In this document: one piece after another, positions 54,643 through 64,000 of the stretch | Numbering within the stretch: position 1 is the first letter of the stretch | Layout of the letters: each line of letters starts with the position of its first letter | Origin: an uncultured Clostridiaceae bacterium | Lineage (GTDB): Bacteria > Bacillota > Clostridia > TANB77 > CAG-508 | Direction: 5' to 3' | Assembly: GCA_947647275.1 (NCBI GenBank) | Contig: CANSJQ010000002.1 | Coordinates: forward strand, 193,795 to 257,794 | Length of the DNA stretch: 64,000 bases | Position numbers and translations under genes: made by a program | Notes under the pieces: model-generated | What the model was told of the DNA's origin: nothing | Databases searched by the model: none | Seen by the model: only the letters and a program-made list of their open reading frames with translations

Positions 54643-55563
54643 TTAACACTCCTCAATAGCTACAAAAAATATTTCTTCTAATTCATTATATATTTCTTCT
54701 GCTTTTTCTAATGGTAATGACCTTCCTTCTTCTCCTTTTCCTATTTCTATTGTATATCCGGGTTTTTCATATTTATCTATAAACCAGTCTTTATAGCCTG
54801 CAAATGATGAATAATAATTTGGCTGTGTAAGTATGTATCCACTTACTTTTTCCATTTTTTTACCTATTTCGTATGCTCTTTCTATTTTCTTATTTAAATA
54901 ACTCCAATATATTTCTTGCCCTTGTGAGTGTAAGGATATTGTCATATCAAAATTAAACATTTGTGTAAAATTTATTATATTTTTTGTTTCTATTTCTGAT
55001 ATTGCATTTGGTCCTGGATAATCTCTTGGGTTTGGAGATATTATTCCTTTTTTGGCTTTATTTTTTACTGCTTGCTCCCAGCCCGCTGGATAATTTAAGT
55101 TTAAATCTACCCCTCTTATATTTGCTTTCCAATCTTCTAAATTATTGATATATTTTTCCCATATATTTTTATATAATTGATTTGATAATACTTTTTTATC
55201 TTTTAAACATAATCCAACTCCATCTGGATTTACCATTGGCACTATATATATACTTGTTCTATTCCATAATTCTTCAATATTTCTTCCCTTATAATTTTTT
55301 TTATTTTTATATAAATATAAATATTTTTCGATAAACATCATTGTTATTAAAGATGTCATCCATTCATTTGCATGATGTGAAGCATTTATAAATAATTTTT
55401 TATTTCCTTCTCCTAATTTTATATATGCTATACTTTCATTTAATGTACTTTTCCCTATATAATTTATTTTAAATAATGGATATTCATAATTTAAAAATAG
55501 TAAATCATTTTTTAATATATCATAAGTATAATTTTTATCTGTTTTTATAATAATATTATTCAA
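54643..55563 (-). CDS. M14 family zinc carboxypeptidase (gamma-D-glutamyl-diamino acid type)
   Basis: 306 residues. Zinc ligands are His and Glu in ASHHANEWMTSLITMMF (HxxE) and a later His in ISLHSQGQEIYW. The catalytic Glu is in GYTIEIGKGEEGRSLP. PMVNPDGVGL and NLNYPAGWEQ match the gamma-D-glutamyl-L-diamino acid endopeptidase group acting on peptidoglycan peptides. No signal peptide is visible, so it may act on recycled muropeptides. SD AGGAGC. Confidence 0.9.
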   Translation of the reverse strand: MNNIIIKTDKNYTYDILKNDLLFLNYEYPLFKINYIGKSTLNESIAYIKLGEGNKKLFINASHHANEWMTSLITMMFIEKYLYLYKNKKNYKGRNIEELWNRTSIYIVPMVNPDGVGLCLKDKKVLSNQLYKNIWEKYINNLEDWKANIRGVDLNLNYPAGWEQAVKNKAKKGIISPNPRDYPGPNAISEIETKNIINFTQMFNFDMTISLHSQGQEIYWSYLNKKIERAYEIGKKMEKVSGYILTQPNYYSSFAGYKDWFIDKYEKPGYTIEIGKGEEGRSLPLEKAEEIYNELEEIFFVAIEEC

Positions 55564-55666
55564 TAAAAAGCTCCTCCTTTTTATTTATTCTATTTTTTAA
55601 TTTTCTATTTATTACACACTTAGAATATTTTTATTTTTTTATAATATTATTTAATGGGTGATTTAT

Positions 55667-56212
55667 TTGAATTTGAAATTAGTTAAAAAATTGCAAATTA
55701 TTTCTATTATTTTTAGTATTATTTTAGGAACTTTATTACATTTTACTTTTGAACTATTTTCTAAAAATATATTTATTGCATTTTTTAGTGCTGTAAATGA
55801 AAGTGTTTGGGAACATCTAAAATTAGTATTTTTTCCAATGTTTATTTTTGCTATTATTGAATATTTTTTATTAAAAAATTATAATAATAAAAATAATTAT
55901 ATATTTTCTAAAACTATTGGAATTGTTTTTGCTGTTCTATTTATTACTATTTTCTTTTTTACTTATTCTGGAATAATTGGAACTAATTATTTAATAATTG
56001 ATATTCTTTCATTTTTATTTGCTATTATTTTTGGTGAATTTATTTGTTATAAATTATTAATTAAAAATAAAAAAATAAATAATAGAACTAAATATATTTG
56101 TATTTTTACTTTATTAATTTTATTTTTTAGTTTTATAGTTTTTACTTATTTTCCACCAAAAATAAATTATTTTAAAGATACTTTAAAAAATAATTATGGA
56201 ATATTTAAATAA
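55667..56212 (+). CDS. DUF6512 family membrane protein
   Basis: About 181 residues with five helices. The motif FFSAVNESVWEHLKLVFFPM after the second helix is the DUF6512 hallmark. Helices IIFSIILGTLLHFTFELF, FFPMFIFAIIEYFLL, IGIVFAVLFITIFFFTY, LIIDILSFLFAIIFGEFICY and IFTLLILFFSFIVFTYF. Start TTG 55667 after GGGTGAT, or GTG 55658. Function unknown. Confidence 0.82.
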   Translation: MNLKLVKKLQIISIIFSIILGTLLHFTFELFSKNIFIAFFSAVNESVWEHLKLVFFPMFIFAIIEYFLLKNYNNKNNYIFSKTIGIVFAVLFITIFFFTYSGIIGTNYLIIDILSFLFAIIFGEFICYKLLIKNKKINNRTKYICIFTLLILFFSFIVFTYFPPKINYFKDTLKNNYGIFK

Positions 56213-56716
56213 AATCTATATTATTTTAGAATAAAAAAATTTTTTTTACACATAATACTATCATAAGGTTAATATTAGCCTAACTAAGAGTAATATGAGG
56301 TTTTTTATAGAGTTTTATATTATTCGAGCAAAGATGTAATGTGGCTTAAGTAAACCTTAGGTTATATTATGTCGACGATGAAGAGTATATTATGTGTTTG
56401 TAAGCTATACTTTTTACATTATATTTTATTCTTTACTATATTTTGTATTTATATGTATGGTTAAATAATATATAATATATTCGAAGTTAAGATTATATTT
56501 ATATAATACATGGTTGTTATTAGTCCTATAAGGATGAATATGGCTATTACGTATGTATTTATAGTCGAGCAACTGATTAATATTTGTGGTTTATTGCTTA
56601 TTTATGCAGTAATGTATATTAGGTGAAAAAATTATGAATATTAGTTTTAGCTGAAAGTTAATATTAGCTTTATCTGATAAATGGACGTAAGAGATATTCT
56701 CTTACATCCATTTAAT
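56213..56716. other. Gene-free region with candidate RNA structure
   Basis: About 500 bases without a plausible gene. ACACATAATACT (56250-56261) pairs with AGTATATTATGTGT (about 56386-56399), enclosing GGTTAATATTAGCC and other small hairpins. The word GTTAATATTAG recurs at about 56658. The end carries a strong hairpin AAATGGACGTAAGAGA/TCTCTTACATCCATTT (56681-56713), probably the terminator of the gene at 56717. No recognised RNA family. Confidence 0.5.
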
Positions 56717-56938
56717 TTACTTATAATTTTTTCTAAATTTTGCTTCTGCTACCCATTGTAATTTGCATATATTATCTTTAATATCATCTGGTATATTACC
56801 AATAGTCCTATAGTCTGGTACAACACCATTCCCATTTTGTTCAAAGAAATAAATACTTCCACATTGTTTATCTTCGTTGTCATAAACAAAGAATTCTACT
56901 ATACTTTTAGTGGTTTTTCCTAATTTCACATTAGCCAT
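56717..56938 (-). CDS. Small hypothetical protein
   Basis: 73 residues, soluble and charged (IVEFFVYDNEDKQCGSIYFF; VPDYRTIGNIPDDIKDNICKLQWVAEAKFRKN). Probably beta-alpha. SD AGGGAAAAT. It follows a 57-residue gene 42 bases upstream and likely shares its transcript. Family unknown. Confidence 0.65.
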   Translation of the reverse strand: MANVKLGKTTKSIVEFFVYDNEDKQCGSIYFFEQNGNGVVPDYRTIGNIPDDIKDNICKLQWVAEAKFRKNYK

Positions 56939-56980
56939 ATTTTCCCTTTCTGCTATACATAGCTGAAATTTATTAATAAG

Positions 56981-57154
56981 TTACCTTAAAAGATTTTTCG
57001 CACATTTCTTTCTACTTTCTTCTGTTATTTCGACTTTTCCTTTTCCAGATTCATCAACAAACATTCCTACTCTTTCTGCCATATCTTCTTCAATTAATTT
57101 ATCAATGTTTTTAATATTCTTTCTGTCAAAATTATCTTGTACGTCTTTACTCAT
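56981..57154 (-). CDS. Small hypothetical protein, 57 residues
   Basis: ATG 57154 has a perfect AAGGAGG seven bases before it and the frame is open for 58 codons (NIDKLIEEDMAERVGMFVDE; GKVEITEESRKKCAKNLLR). Charged, helical, no membrane segment. The excellent SD makes it a real gene although it is short. Forms a pair with the next gene. Confidence 0.7.
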   Translation of the reverse strand: MSKDVQDNFDRKNIKNIDKLIEEDMAERVGMFVDESGKGKVEITEESRKKCAKNLLR

Positions 57155-57275
57155 AAATTTACCTCCTTAACAAGTTTGTTAATGGTTAATAGTTACTTTA
57201 AATTATGTATTAAATATAACATATTTTATATTTATTATCAATATTATATTTTAATATTTTTAACATATATTTATG

Positions 57276-57362
57276 TTGTAGGGTGCGGGCCTTATGTCCG
57301 CCCTATATTTAAATTATTTGTTATTTCGAAAAAGGGTAGACTTAAAGCGCCTACCCCTATAT
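57276..57362. repeat. GC-rich dispersed repeat element
   Basis: TTGTAGGGTGCGGGCC, TTATGTCCGCCCTATA and GGGTAGACTTAAAGCGCCTACCC form two imperfect inverted units with GC far above the surroundings. This style (GGGCGGAC/GTCCGCCC, GGGTAG/CTACCC) is like the palindromic elements at 12055 and 15573. Confidence 0.55.
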
Positions 57363-57384
57363 ATATAAATGTGAATTATAATTA

Positions 57385-59376
<1,992 letters not shown>

Positions 59377-59492
59377 TTATATCTTTTTATTTTGTTTTTT
59401 CAAGTATATTTTTTATTTTAATATATTAATTGTATTTAAATCAAGAGTACTCAGTCTATTTTTGTTAATTATTTATTATTTATAATTTAATT

Positions 59493-59933
59493 TTAAAACT
59501 TTTTATATAAATAATAATGTATAGTACCTGGTGGACAATCTTCAAATCTTCCCCACTCAATATAACCCAATTTTTTATAAAATTCTGGTGCTTGAAAACT
59601 CCATGAATCTATTCTAACACCTAAAGCTTTATTTTCCATTGCAAATTCTTCTATCTTTTTTATTACTTGTTTTCCAATTCCTTTATCTCTATATTCTTCA
59701 CTTATATAAAAATCTGTTAAATAATACCATCCCCATCTAATAATTCCTAAAGCTCCACCAATTATCTTATTATCATCATATATAATAAAATCTCCATTTA
59801 TTTTATTATTATGAGCATAAGAAGAATTTTCCATTATATATTTACAATTTTTTTGATTGTATTTATGCAAATTGAGCCACACATAACCTTCAACATCTTT
59901 TTTATCATCTAATTCTATTTTTAAATTATTCAT
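59493..59933 (-). CDS. GNAT family N-acetyltransferase
   Basis: 146 residues with the GNAT core: DKIIGGALGIIRWGWYYLTDFYI, acetyl-CoA loop EEYRDKGIGKQVIKKIEEFA (Q/RxxGxG/A) and a C-terminal GVRIDSWSFQAPEFYKKLGY. Substrate unknown. It lies between recF and gyrB, about 30 bases after recF. ATG 59933 follows GGAGAAAAAT. Confidence 0.88.
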   Translation of the reverse strand: MNNLKIELDDKKDVEGYVWLNLHKYNQKNCKYIMENSSYAHNNKINGDFIIYDDNKIIGGALGIIRWGWYYLTDFYISEEYRDKGIGKQVIKKIEEFAMENKALGVRIDSWSFQAPEFYKKLGYIEWGRFEDCPPGTIHYYLYKKF

Positions 59934-59962
59934 ATTTTTCTCCATTCTGTAATTTTTAATTA

Positions 59963-61036
59963 TTAATAATTTTTATTTATTTTTCCATCCTTCACATTAT
60001 AAATATTATAATTTAAATTAGGAATTTCTATTTTATCTGTACAAGTTATAATAACCTGTGTATTCTCAATATTTTCTAAAAAATTCTTTCTTCTTTTTTC
60101 ATCTAATTCAGACATGAAGTCATCTAACAATAAAATTGGATACTCCCCTATTTCATCATATATTACTTGAAGTTCTGATATTTTTAATGATAATACTACC
60201 GTTCTATTTTGGCCTTGTGAGCCATACACATTTACTAATTGGTTATTTATATAAACAAAAAAATCATCTCTATGTATACCTTTTGTAGTAAAACCTTTTA
60301 TTATATCTAATTTTCTTCTTGATTTTAATAATTCTATATATTCTTCTTTTTTAGCACAATTAGAAATATATTCTACTTTTATTTCTTCTTTTTCATTAGT
60401 TATATTTTTATGTATCTTATTTATTTTGTCTTTTATTTTTTCTATAAATTCATTTCTATAAATATATATTTTTTCTCCATACTCTGCTAGTTTTTCATCC
60501 CATATATCTAACAATTCTTCACATTTATTATTTTCTTTTATTTGTTTTAAATAATTATTTCTTTGTTCTAATGTTTTATTATACATATTTAATATATGAA
60601 TATAATTTGGTCTTAATTGTCCTATCATAATATCTAAAAAACGTCTTCTTTTTTGAGGTCCATCTCTTAATATATTTATATCATCTGGAGTAAAAATAAC
60701 TGTATTTATATTTCCTAATAATTCACTTAATTTTTTTATTTTTATTCCATTTGTATAAATTGACTTTTTATTATTTAAATCAATTTTTATTTTACCATCT
60801 CTATCGCTTTTTTCGTATTCAATATATACTGAAGCAATATCTTTATTAAATTTAATTAATTCACTTTCTTTATTAGTTCTAAAAGATTTTCCAATAGAAC
60901 ATAAAAATATAGCTTCAATTATATTTGTTTTACCTTGTGCATTATCTCCATAAAAAATATTTATATTTGGACCTAATGTTATTTCTTCTTCTTCATAGTT
61001 TCTGAAATTTTTTAGTTTTATTTTGTTAATATACAT
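59963..61036 (-). CDS. recF: DNA replication and repair protein RecF
   Basis: 357 residues: IKLKNFRNYEEEEITLGPNI, Walker A FYGDNAQGKTNIIEAIFL, signature VYGSQGQNRTVVLSLKI, Walker B YPILLLDDFMSELDE and the D-loop end. RecF with RecO/RecR loads RecA on gapped DNA. No clear SD precedes ATG 61036, because the upstream 120 bases are a repeat-like purine stretch. The S4-domain yaaA gene usual between dnaN and recF is absent. Confidence 0.95.
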   Translation of the reverse strand: MYINKIKLKNFRNYEEEEITLGPNINIFYGDNAQGKTNIIEAIFLCSIGKSFRTNKESELIKFNKDIASVYIEYEKSDRDGKIKIDLNNKKSIYTNGIKIKKLSELLGNINTVIFTPDDINILRDGPQKRRRFLDIMIGQLRPNYIHILNMYNKTLEQRNNYLKQIKENNKCEELLDIWDEKLAEYGEKIYIYRNEFIEKIKDKINKIHKNITNEKEEIKVEYISNCAKKEEYIELLKSRRKLDIIKGFTTKGIHRDDFFVYINNQLVNVYGSQGQNRTVVLSLKISELQVIYDEIGEYPILLLDDFMSELDEKRRKNFLENIENTQVIITCTDKIEIPNLNYNIYNVKDGKINKNY

Positions 61037-61193
61037 ATTTTTGAGGTTGGAGGTTAGAAGTTGGAAGTTAGAAGTTTAAAATTATAATAAAAACATTATA
61101 TTTATTCACATATAATTAATATTTTTATTTCTTATTTTCTAACTTCTGACCTCTGACTTCTGACTTCTGTCTTCTCTTCCTCCCCTCTTTTTA
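61037..61193. repeat. Repeat-like spacer between recF and dnaN
   Basis: GGTTGGAGGTTAGAAGTTGGAAG and, about 100 bases on, CTAACTTCTGACCTCTGACTTC are inverted relatives, with repeated GAAGTTAGA words also found at 15580 and 18061. It breaks the recF leader. Confidence 0.6.
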
Positions 61194-62315
61194 TTAATCT
61201 TTAAGTCTTATTGGTAAAATCATATATATATAATCACCTTCATCAACTGGTCTTATTATACATGGTGAAATACTTGTTCCAAAATCTACATATATTTCTT
61301 CATCATCAATTGCACGAAGTGCATCTAAGAAATATTTTGGGTTGAAACCTGCTTCTAAATTTTGTCCTTCTGTTGAAACATACATTTCTTCTTTCGCATC
61401 TCCTGTTTGGTTTGTACAAGAAATTGTTACTTTTCCTATATCTACTAAAACTTTTACAGGATATTTCTTTTCTTTTTCTATACTTGATGATGATATTAAA
61501 CTAATTCTTTCAAAACAATTTTGAATATTACTTCTATTTACTCTTACTCTTGTTTCCCAATTCTCTGGTATTACACTTGAATAGTTTAAAAACTCTCCAT
61601 CTAATAACCTTGTAACTAATTTGCAGTTTTCCATTTCAAATAATGCTTGGTTTTTAGCTACTCCTATTTTTATAGTATCAAATGAATCTAATATAATTTT
61701 ATTAACTTCATTTAATGTTCTTCCTGGAATAACTGCTGTAAAATCATTACTATTATTTTGTAAAAATTTAGATTTCCATGCTAATCTAAAACCATCTACT
61801 GCAACTACATTTAATTTATTATTTTTAATTTCAAATAAACATCCAGTAAATATTGGTCTATTTTCTTCTGTACTTACAGCAAATATTGTTTTTCTTATCA
61901 TTTCTTTTAATGAATTTTGTTCTATTTCTATTGAATTTTCAATATTTATTTGTGGAAGTTCTGGAAATTCATCTGGATTCATTGTTGCTAATTTATATAA
62001 AGAACCTTCACATTCTATTACTAATAAGTTTTGACCATTTAATGAAATATTAATATCAGTATCTGGAAGTTTTCTTATAATTTCACTAAACATTATAGCA
62101 TTTACTACTGTTGCACCTTGTTCTTGTACATCTGCATCTATTACATATTCTATTCCTATTTCTAAATCATAGGTTGTTAATTTTACTTCTTTATCATTAG
62201 TTTGAATTAGTATACCTTCTAATATAGGCATTGTTGTTTTTGAAGCTACGGCTTTTGTTACGGAATTAATAGCTTTAATAATTTTTTCTTTCTCACAAAC
62301 AATTTTCATTTTCAA
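61194..62315 (-). CDS. dnaN: DNA polymerase III subunit beta (sliding clamp)
   Basis: 373 residues in three similar DnaN domains (KAINSVTKAVASKTTMPILEG; MIRKTIFAVSTEENRPIFTG; NCFERISLISSSSIEKEKK). The C-terminal PIRLKD matches the clamp family end (PMRL/PVRL). TTG 62315 or ATG 62309, both after AAAGGAG; TTG is better spaced. It follows dnaA across the origin spacer. Confidence 0.97.
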   Translation of the reverse strand: MKMKIVCEKEKIIKAINSVTKAVASKTTMPILEGILIQTNDKEVKLTTYDLEIGIEYVIDADVQEQGATVVNAIMFSEIIRKLPDTDINISLNGQNLLVIECEGSLYKLATMNPDEFPELPQINIENSIEIEQNSLKEMIRKTIFAVSTEENRPIFTGCLFEIKNNKLNVVAVDGFRLAWKSKFLQNNSNDFTAVIPGRTLNEVNKIILDSFDTIKIGVAKNQALFEMENCKLVTRLLDGEFLNYSSVIPENWETRVRVNRSNIQNCFERISLISSSSIEKEKKYPVKVLVDIGKVTISCTNQTGDAKEEMYVSTEGQNLEAGFNPKYFLDALRAIDDEEIYVDFGTSISPCIIRPVDEGDYIYMILPIRLKD

Positions 62316-62344
62316 TCAAACTCCTTTTATATATTAAATAATTT

Positions 62345-62540
62345 TAGTAGTAGTAGTAGTAGGTGTTGTGGATTATGTGGATAACTATGTTAATAGCTTA
62401 TATGCCTAACTTTTTTCATGTTTATAATTTCGTGGATAAGTTTTAAAATTATAAACATCTAAAAAATTTAATTGTGTAAAATTGATTTATTAACACGTTA
62501 TATACACAAAATTAACACTTACTTGTGGATATCTAACGTG
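62345..62540 (-). other. oriC: Chromosomal replication origin (oriC) with DnaA boxes and DnaA-trios
   Basis: Between dnaA and dnaN. DnaA boxes read TGTGGATAA (62376-62384, perfect), TGTGGATTA (62367-62375, adjacent), CGTGGATAA (62431-62439), TGTGGATAT (62524-62532) and TATATACACA (about 62499-62508). Right beside the adjacent pair, on the minus strand, are CCTACTACTACTACTACTA (62346-62363) and then AT-rich sequence. That is the order box, GC step, DnaA-trio repeat, unwinding element described for the Bacillus origin. The box-trio side faces dnaN. Confidence 0.85.
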
Positions 62541-62634
62541 GCTCTTCCGTAAGAAGAATTACGTTTTTATTTTACAAACAATATTTTCAGCAAACAAGAA
62601 TTTTAAAAAAGTTTAAAATTTGTTTATATAGAAA

Positions 62635-63970
62635 CTATTTATCTGCAAGTAATATGTTTTTAACACTATCCACAATTAACTTTGTATTTTTATTTTCTTT
62701 TATTTCCTTCTCTATTTTATTACAAGCATGAAGTACAGTTGTATGATCTCTATTTCCAAAATCTTTACCTATTTGAGGAAGTGAAAGTTGAGGAACACTT
62801 CTACACAAATACATAGCAATTTGTCTAGGAAATACTACATCATTAGAACGTTTAATACCAACTAAATCCTTAGGGTCAATATTAAAATATTTTGCAACTG
62901 TTTCTTGTATATAAGCTGATGAAATAACTTTATCTTTAGAAGAAACAATTTCATTTATTGCCCACTCTGCCATTTCCATAGTAATAGGACTATTTATTAA
63001 AGATGCTCTTGCTATTAATTTATTTAAGGCTCCTTCTAATTCTCTAATATTAGTATCTATTCTATTTGCAATATTGGATAAAATCATATCATCTATAATA
63101 ATATTATCTATTTGAGCTTTTTTTCTAAGTATTGCAAGACGTGTTTCATAATCTGCATTAGAAATATCAGCAATTAGTCCCCATTCAAATCTAGATTTTA
63201 ATCTATCTTCTAATAAAGGAATATCTTTTGGTGGTCTATCACTAGATAATATAATTTGCTTTCCACTTTCATGAAGTGTATTAAAAGTATGGAAAAATTC
63301 TTCTTGAATTCTTTCCTTTCCAGCAATAAATTGAATATCATCAATTAATAAAACATCAATATTCCTATATTTATTTCTAAATTGTTCCATCTTGTTATCT
63401 TTAATACCATTAATTAATTGATTTGTGAATTTTTCAGAAGTAACATATAAAATGTTTGCATTTCTATTATTTCTTAAAATTTCGTTACCAATTGCATGCA
63501 TTAAGTGAGTTTTACCAAGTCCAACTCCACCATATATAAAAAGTGGATTATAAGATGTTGCTGGTGCTTCTGCAACTGCCAAAGATGCAGCATGTGCAAA
63601 ACGGTTATTATTTCCTACAACAAATGAATCAAAAGTATATTTTGGGTTTAATGTTTCATTTGAATAAGTAATACCAGTATTATTATTTAAGTTTCTTTGG
63701 AAAATTTCATTTCCTTTATCTTCAGCAGAAACTATTGTTACACTACATTCTTTATTAGTTAAAAATTTGAAAGTATTAACTAATAACTCGTGGTATTTTG
63801 AATCTAAATAATCTTTCTTAAAATTAGTTTGAGTAATAAGAACGATATTTCCGTGAGTTCATACTTTCAATTTCTAAATCTTTTATCCAAGTATCAAAAG
63901 AAATACTAGTAGTTTCTTCTCTTAGTAACTCTTTAGCTTTTGTAAGAATTTCATTTAATTCTTGCTCCAA
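62635..63970 (-). CDS. dnaA: Chromosomal replication initiator DnaA, interrupted by +1 shift at CGGA
   Basis: TTG 63970 after GGAAGGA starts domain I (LNEILTKAKELLREETTSISFDTWI), which in the zero frame stops at codon 49. Codon 40 is CGG (63853-63851) followed by A. Skipping its C gives TCA GGA AAT ATC GTT CTT and continues LITQTNFKKDYLD, linker NNTGITYSNETLNPKYTFDSFVVG, then AAA+ Walker A GGVGLGKTHLMHA, Walker B VLLIDDIQFIAG and domain IV FGNRDHTTVLHACNKIEKE. Total about 444 residues, normal length. An internal start near 63582 would lack domains I and II. An essential gene, so decay is not credible. Confidence 0.93.
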
Positions 63971-64000
63971 ATTTAATTCAGTCCTTCCATATTTTTAGGT

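Noticed and set aside
54201..54649. Sixth CGGA-type recoding case in the PNPOx-like gene
   Set aside because: There is no CGG near the break and the sense of the shift is opposite.
62635..63582. dnaA starting at the internal ATG 63582
   Set aside because: It would lose domains I and II although they are intact upstream, in the +1 frame, with SD and TTG start.

Overview
The window is a stretch of low-GC (well under 35 percent), strongly A/T-ended chromosome from a Firmicute, most likely an uncultured gut-type clostridium. The signs are short SD-led genes, dnaX preceded by SRP RNA, Clostridia-type hypothetical families (DUF5711, DUF6512, DUF6076, VanW, LCP) and TGA used as a stop. The right end is the replication origin: dnaA, an origin spacer with DnaA boxes and a DnaA-trio run, dnaN, recF and gyrB lie on the minus strand, with gyrA further left. 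Most genes are on the minus strand, as expected for one replichore leaving oriC.

Layout. 1-3.6 kb: the end of an integrative element (partial gene, stem-loop cluster, excisionase-like HTH, DUF6076 protein, tyrosine integrase) abutting the 3' end of tRNA-fMet. 3.8-16 kb: envelope genes (comEA-like, D,D-carboxypeptidase, LCP, CvpA, DUF5711), a pilin-like protein, a YkvI-like transporter and a GldFG/ATPase ABC operon. 16-25 kb: regulators, recR-ybaB-dnaX, SRP RNA, tadA between tRNA-Ser and tRNA-Arg, ttcA-like and tex. 25-38 kb: an ABC-F protein, CorA, VanW, a CI/LexA-like regulator, a CBM25-like protein, a second pilin-like protein, SDR, HNH, and a tRNA cluster whose tRNA-Thr(TGT) is interrupted by a group I intron. 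38.6-54 kb: a type IV secretion-like set in two blocks (VirD4/VirB2/VirB6/VirB3-like on plus; VirB4-like, a VirB4 N-domain-like protein, a CpaE/MinD-like ATPase and a helical protein on minus) around dinD, dnaD-dnaI and gyrA. 54-64 kb: an M14 peptidase, small genes and the origin cluster.

Most unusual observation: five separate genes (D,D-carboxypeptidase, cvpA, an unknown gene at 25.0-25.8 kb, an unknown gene at 49 kb, and the essential dnaA) are each broken in the same way. At each break the zero frame contains CGG followed by A, and skipping only the C (reading GGA, Gly) restores the downstream frame. I looked for in-frame CGG on the coding strand of every gene I accept. Apart from these five I found one, in a small compositionally atypical gene (CGG-G, 45499). 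CGT, CGC and CGA are used normally, and tadA, which makes the inosine tRNA-Arg reading exactly those three, is present. This suggests that CGG is not decoded normally here and that CGGA is read by a +1 frameshift, or as a four-base glycine codon. Sequencing error is a poor fit, because random errors would not choose the same tetranucleotide and phase five times on both strands.

A second translational oddity is a group of genes whose only well-placed start after a strong SD is ATA or ATT. Other notable items are the tRNA-Thr group I intron, two paralogous rod-shaped RNA candidates, two pilin-like paralogues with a shared front and different tails, and several perfect inverted repeats.
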